This document shows positions 6,217 to 9,318 of a DNA stretch of 9,318 nt, piece after piece (positions within the stretch are counted from its first letter, which is position 1; every line of letters starts with the position of its first letter). The notes beneath the pieces are model-generated. The model was not told the origin of the DNA and did not search any database. It saw only the letters and a program-made list of their open reading frames with translations. Origin of the DNA: Fidelibacterota bacterium (GTDB lineage Bacteria; Fidelibacterota; UBA2242; JAFGTP01). The position numbers and the translations under genes were made by a program. The DNA lies in contig JAIPJV010000061.1 in NCBI GenBank assembly GCA_021734005.1, positions 1 to 9,318 on the forward strand. Reading direction: 5' to 3'.

Positions 6217-7527
6217 ATGAAAATTTCAATTTTCGGACTTGGTTATGTTGGTTGCGTAGGAATGGGATGCATGGCAGATATGGGACACAAAATCATCGGG
6301 GTCGATATAAACGAGGAAAAGGTTGCTATGATCAATGATGGTCATGCAACTATCGAAGAGAAAGACATTGATCAGTTAATAAAATCCGGTCGGAAAAATG
6401 ATCAAATCGAAGCTACTACAAACCCTCAGAAGGCAGTTTTAAACACTGAAATATCCTTTATATGTGTTGGCACTCCCAATCTTCCAAATGGTCACCTTGA
6501 TTTAAGAGCAATAAAATCAGTTGCCCAATCTATTGGATCAGCTTTAAAGAATAAAAATGAATACCATATCGTAGTAATCAGATCAACTGTAACTCCTGGA
6601 ACTAATAAAAAGGTTGGTGAAATAATTGAGCAGGAGTCAGGCAAAATAAATAATAAAGAATTCGCTATTGTTTCCAATCCTGAATTTCTTCGAGAAGGTT
6701 CTGCAGTGCAGGATTTTTTCTCGCCACCCTATACTTTGATTGCTTCTGAGGATCAAAAAGCTCTTAAAAAGATGAAAAAATTATATCAAGACCTAGAGGG
6801 CGAAGTTTTAACCTCCGATGTAAAAATAGCTGAAATGATGAAATTGGTCAATAATTCTTTTCATGCTCTCAAAGTTGCTTTTGCCAATGAAATTGGACGT
6901 TTATGCAATAAAATGGATGCAGATAGTCAGCAATTGATGGATATATTCAGCAAAGACACTATCCTCAATATTTCACCATATTATTTAAAACCGGGTTTTG
7001 CTTATGGTGGCTCCTGCTTGCCCAAGGATTTGAAAGCATTAAACCTGCTTTCCCATGATAACTATGTTGATAATCCCATCTTAAAATCGGTTGACAAAAG
7101 TAATAATATCCATATCCAGCATGCAATTGATACAATTACCAATCTTGAAAAAACAAAAATTTCATTCCTTTCCATAACTTTCAAACCGGGAACAGATGAC
7201 TTAAGATTTAGCCCTGCTTTAGAAGTTGTCGAATATTTACTAGGAAAAGGATATGACATCAAAGTGTATGATAAAAATCTCAATATTTCAAAATTAATTG
7301 GCAAAAATAAAACTTTTTTAATGAATAAACTTCCTCATATTAATGATATTTTAGTCAATTCAATTGACAGGGCTGTTGAATTCGGTGAAGCTATTATTTT
7401 ATCAAACAAAGAAGAGTATATTAGTAATTATCTTAGAGAAAATCCCGTAAATGATAGTAAACATATTGTTGATTTTGTGGGTATTGCCAGCCAATTTAAT
7501 ATTAAGAATTATCACAAAATATTTTAG
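6217..7527 (+). CDS. Nucleotide-sugar 6-dehydrogenase, AlgD-like (probable GDP-mannose 6-dehydrogenase)
   Basis: NAD-dependent four-electron oxidation of the C6 hydroxyl of a nucleotide sugar to a uronic acid. Three domains of the UDPG/MGDP dehydrogenase family are complete. The NAD fold starts with GLGYVG at residues 7-12. NPEFLREG (154-161) and K209/N213 lie in MMKLVNNSFHALK. The catalytic Cys267 is in GGSCLPKD, and the C-terminal domain has SITFKPGTDDLRFSP. The length of 436 aa equals that of Pseudomonas AlgD, and C267/K209/N213 fall one residue before the AlgD positions C268/K210/N214. NKLPHINDILV and HIVDFVG near the end also follow AlgD. This favours GDP-mannose over UDP-glucose or UDP-ManNAc as substrate, though UDP-sugars remain possible. 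An excellent AGAAGGAG site (6204-6211) lies 5 nt before ATG 6217. No alginate polymerase genes are in view, so it more likely feeds a heteropolysaccharide. Confidence 0.93.
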   Translation: MKISIFGLGYVGCVGMGCMADMGHKIIGVDINEEKVAMINDGHATIEEKDIDQLIKSGRKNDQIEATTNPQKAVLNTEISFICVGTPNLPNGHLDLRAIKSVAQSIGSALKNKNEYHIVVIRSTVTPGTNKKVGEIIEQESGKINNKEFAIVSNPEFLREGSAVQDFFSPPYTLIASEDQKALKKMKKLYQDLEGEVLTSDVKIAEMMKLVNNSFHALKVAFANEIGRLCNKMDADSQQLMDIFSKDTILNISPYYLKPGFAYGGSCLPKDLKALNLLSHDNYVDNPILKSVDKSNNIHIQHAIDTITNLEKTKISFLSITFKPGTDDLRFSPALEVVEYLLGKGYDIKVYDKNLNISKLIGKNKTFLMNKLPHINDILVNSIDRAVEFGEAIILSNKEEYISNYLRENPVNDSKHIVDFVGIASQFNIKNYHKIF

Positions 7528-7592
7528 TAATGTGGTAATCAGGAAATTTGTTTTATTAGTTTTAATCTTTTGTATCTACCCGGATATTTTAC

Positions 7593-8606
7593 ATGGTCAA
7601 AGACTTCTACAAGCTGCTAAAATTAAATAAATTAGTTAAAAATCACCGGATCAAATTCCTGGCATTACTAATGGCCGACCTCCTGGGAATACGCTATTTA
7701 GGTGTTCGCTTTGATCCAATATTGGGCTGCAATCTGCGCTGTAAAATGTGTCACTTTAGTAATCCTGATTGGAGAGAAAATAACCAGGGAGTATTTAGTC
7801 AAAACGAGGTTCAGAGAATCGCAAAATTATTCTTTGAAAGAACTTATCAATTGTATATTGGTTGTGCAGCAGAACCGACCCTTTATAAAAATTTCACTGA
7901 TCTGGTTAAATTAGGCAAAGAATACAAAGTACCTTTTGTTGGTTTTGTAACTAATGGTCAGCTCCTTAACGAAGAAGATATTGATGATTTTATTGCCTAT
8001 GGTTTAAACGAATTAACCTTATCATTGCACGGAGTGAAAAAAGATACCTACGAGAAATTTATGGTCAATGCTTCTTACCAGAAGTTTAAAAAATTATTAG
8101 CAAATGTTGACAAATTTAAATCTAAAAAAAATTCAGAGTTACCCGGCATTCGTTTAAATTATACAGTTAACCCTGATAATCTGAATGAACTTGAGTACTT
8201 TTTCGATGAATTTGGTGAATTTGATATCAATACTTTGCAAATCAGACCTATTATGGATCTAGGAGATACTGCCTATAAGAACAAAGATATGACTTCTTAC
8301 ATCCCTAAATACCAGAAAATAATTGACGAACTTCGCAAAGAATGCCATAAAAGGGATATTACTTTTATGGCTAATCGTCTTGATCCTACTTATAGTGAAT
8401 TTAATTATTCCGGAGTTATTCTGGATTATGTACGCCGTTATATTTCACCCCAGATAGTCTGGCAAAAGGGTTTTGACTGGAAAAATGAGACTTATGATGA
8501 ATATTGTCAGCGAATACAATGGCGGAAAACATTATTTAACAATATATTTACAAACATTCACAAGATTGATGCACCTGATGAGCCCCTTTCCTACGATGTA
8601 GATTAG
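7593..8606 (+). CDS. Radical SAM enzyme of unknown function in a polysaccharide locus
   Basis: A 337-aa radical SAM protein. The [4Fe-4S]/SAM motif CNLRCKMC gives C46, C50 and C53 (CxxxCxxC). GCAAEP (90-95) stands in place of the usual GGEP, followed by VTNGQLL and ELTLSLHG strands of the partial TIM barrel. The C-terminal third has only two scattered cysteines (ECHKR, EYCQR), so a SPASM/twitch domain with auxiliary clusters is unlikely. A basic, hydrophobic N-terminal stretch of about 35 residues precedes the barrel. Start: ATG 7593 is the first ATG after in-frame stops at 7557 and 7563; no good ribosome site is visible, which is odd. It lies 65 bp after the dehydrogenase gene on the same strand, so cotranscription is likely. 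The reaction is unknown. A role in altering a sugar or lipid-linked intermediate is inferred from location only. Confidence 0.88.
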   Translation: MVKDFYKLLKLNKLVKNHRIKFLALLMADLLGIRYLGVRFDPILGCNLRCKMCHFSNPDWRENNQGVFSQNEVQRIAKLFFERTYQLYIGCAAEPTLYKNFTDLVKLGKEYKVPFVGFVTNGQLLNEEDIDDFIAYGLNELTLSLHGVKKDTYEKFMVNASYQKFKKLLANVDKFKSKKNSELPGIRLNYTVNPDNLNELEYFFDEFGEFDINTLQIRPIMDLGDTAYKNKDMTSYIPKYQKIIDELRKECHKRDITFMANRLDPTYSEFNYSGVILDYVRRYISPQIVWQKGFDWKNETYDEYCQRIQWRKTLFNNIFTNIHKIDAPDEPLSYDVD

Positions 8607-8626
8607 TAAAAAATTTAGAAGAAATA

Positions 8627-9318
8627 TTAATGATGCCTATTTCGATTTTGGAAAATAATTAGCACAGTTTGAATTAATATTTTTATATCCAATCGCAAAG
8701 ACATATTCTCAATGTAATAAAGATCATATCTTAACTTTTCTTTTACATCGCCAATTGACTCATCATATTTATGTTTTATCTGAGCCCAACCTGTAATACC
8801 TGGCTTTATTATCATTCTTCGGGAATAGAATTGTACCTGTTTACTAAGTTTTTTTACGAAATAAGGACGCTCAGGCCGCGGGCCGACAATACTCATATCC
8901 CCCATCAGAACATTTATAAACTGAGGAGCTTCATCGAGTTTGAGTTTACGCAACATTCTGCCAACTCTGGTAATCCGGGGATCATTTTTCTTAGCCCATT
9001 TAGGTCCTGTATCTTTTTCTGCATCCGCAGTCATTGTGCGAAATTTAATTAGATTAAATTTACGACCATTTTTACCAATTCTGACCTGCTTATAAAAAAC
9101 TCCACCTTTAGAATCAATCACAATTGCGATTCCAATAATTATCCAGATAGGTGATAATACAACCAGAACCAAAAGAGAGATAACAATATCTATGATTTTT
9201 TTAGCAATCCATTCCCAGAATCTCATATTGGTTTTGAAAAACTTTATTAATGAGACGCCATAAATATTGGCCGTTTTGAAACCAGAAAGCAGATTATAAA
9301 AATCCGGACTTAATTTCA
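8627..9318 (-). CDS. Polyprenyl-phosphate glycosylphosphotransferase (WcaJ/EpsL type), N-terminus outside the window
   Basis: Membrane enzyme that starts repeat-unit synthesis by moving a sugar-1-phosphate from a nucleotide sugar to undecaprenyl phosphate. The C-terminal bacterial sugar transferase domain is complete. It has a hydrophobic hairpin (KIIDIVISLLVLVVLSPIW), GVFYKQVRIGKNG, IKFRTM, the LDEAPQFINVL segment with the catalytic Asp-Glu pair, SIVGPRPERPYF, KPGITGWAQI and a C-terminal LDIKILIQTV helix. The ATG at 9226 would give 199 aa but is probably internal. It has no ribosome site, and the same frame stays open for 30 codons to the window edge. Those codons encode SPDFYNLLSG and NIYGVSLIKFF, the family-typical link between the N-terminal CoA-binding-like domain and the transferase. 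The gene is therefore partial at its 5' end, and full family members have about 450-480 residues. Its stop faces the radical SAM stop with only 20 bp between. The sugar specificity is not readable. Confidence 0.93.
   Translation of the reverse strand, partial: KLSPDFYNLLSGFKTANIYGVSLIKFFKTNMRFWEWIAKKIIDIVISLLVLVVLSPIWIIIGIAIVIDSKGGVFYKQVRIGKNGRKFNLIKFRTMTADAEKDTGPKWAKKNDPRITRVGRMLRKLKLDEAPQFINVLMGDMSIVGPRPERPYFVKKLSKQVQFYSRRMIIKPGITGWAQIKHKYDESIGDVKEKLRYDLYYIENMSLRLDIKILIQTVLIIFQNRNRHH

Noticed and set aside
5221..7527. Phase variation by homopolymer slippage in the glycosyltransferase/dehydrogenase genes
   Set aside because: A and T runs are short (up to about 7-8) and in line with the AT-rich composition. 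Both frames are intact.
8607..8626. Possible bidirectional terminator between the convergent radical SAM and glycosylphosphotransferase genes
   Set aside because: The 20-bp gap is AT-rich with no hairpin.
8771..9052. Open frame of 93 codons on the + strand
   Set aside because: Antisense to the conserved glycosylphosphotransferase domain; no independent support.
1..9318. CRISPR array, tRNA/rRNA gene, transposase or phage genes
   Set aside because: No regularly spaced repeats, RNA-gene signatures or mobile-element proteins were seen on either strand.

Overview
The window carries seven complete protein genes and one partial one, apparently from a moderately AT-rich, probably Gram-negative bacterium. 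The evidence for Gram-negative is an exported lipoprotein-type hydrolase and an AlgD/WcaJ-style polysaccharide gene set. The phylum cannot be fixed from the sequence. An FCB-type lineage (Bacteroidota, Calditrichota, Marinimicrobia or similar) is a guess only.

Left part (1-2991, + strand): leuB, encoding 3-isopropylmalate dehydrogenase of leucine biosynthesis with all catalytic residues present, closed by a strong UUCG-loop terminator. A YtcJ-like amidohydrolase with a lipoprotein signal follows; its best start is ATG 1324. These look like ordinary chromosomal genes with higher G+C (45% in one hand-counted leuB line). The junction 2992-3184 has no gene. It holds a weak terminator and a block that resembles dispersed intergenic repeats beginning 'GTCATCCTGAG'.

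Right part (3185-9318): one edge of a surface- or exo-polysaccharide locus of lower G+C (23% in one hand-counted line of the glycosyltransferase gene). It contains two PAPS-dependent sulfotransferases (- strand, a two-gene operon), then a 321-bp divergent promoter region. A + strand operon follows: a GT-B-like glycosyltransferase, an AlgD-family GDP-mannose 6-dehydrogenase-like enzyme, and a radical SAM enzyme of unknown reaction. Last, on the - strand, is a polyprenyl-phosphate glycosylphosphotransferase. That gene runs off the right edge: its reading frame stays open with family-typical sequence upstream of the first visible ATG, so the ATG at 9226 is internal.

How the genes may work together (inference): the glycosylphosphotransferase loads the first sugar phosphate on undecaprenyl phosphate. 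The glycosyltransferase extends the chain, the dehydrogenase supplies a uronic acid nucleotide (most likely GDP-mannuronate), and the sulfotransferases add sulfate. The radical SAM enzyme performs an unknown step. The most interesting reading is a sulfated, uronate-containing bacterial polysaccharide with a radical-SAM-dependent modification. Flippase, polymerase, PAPS-synthesis and most glycosyltransferase genes are not in the window.
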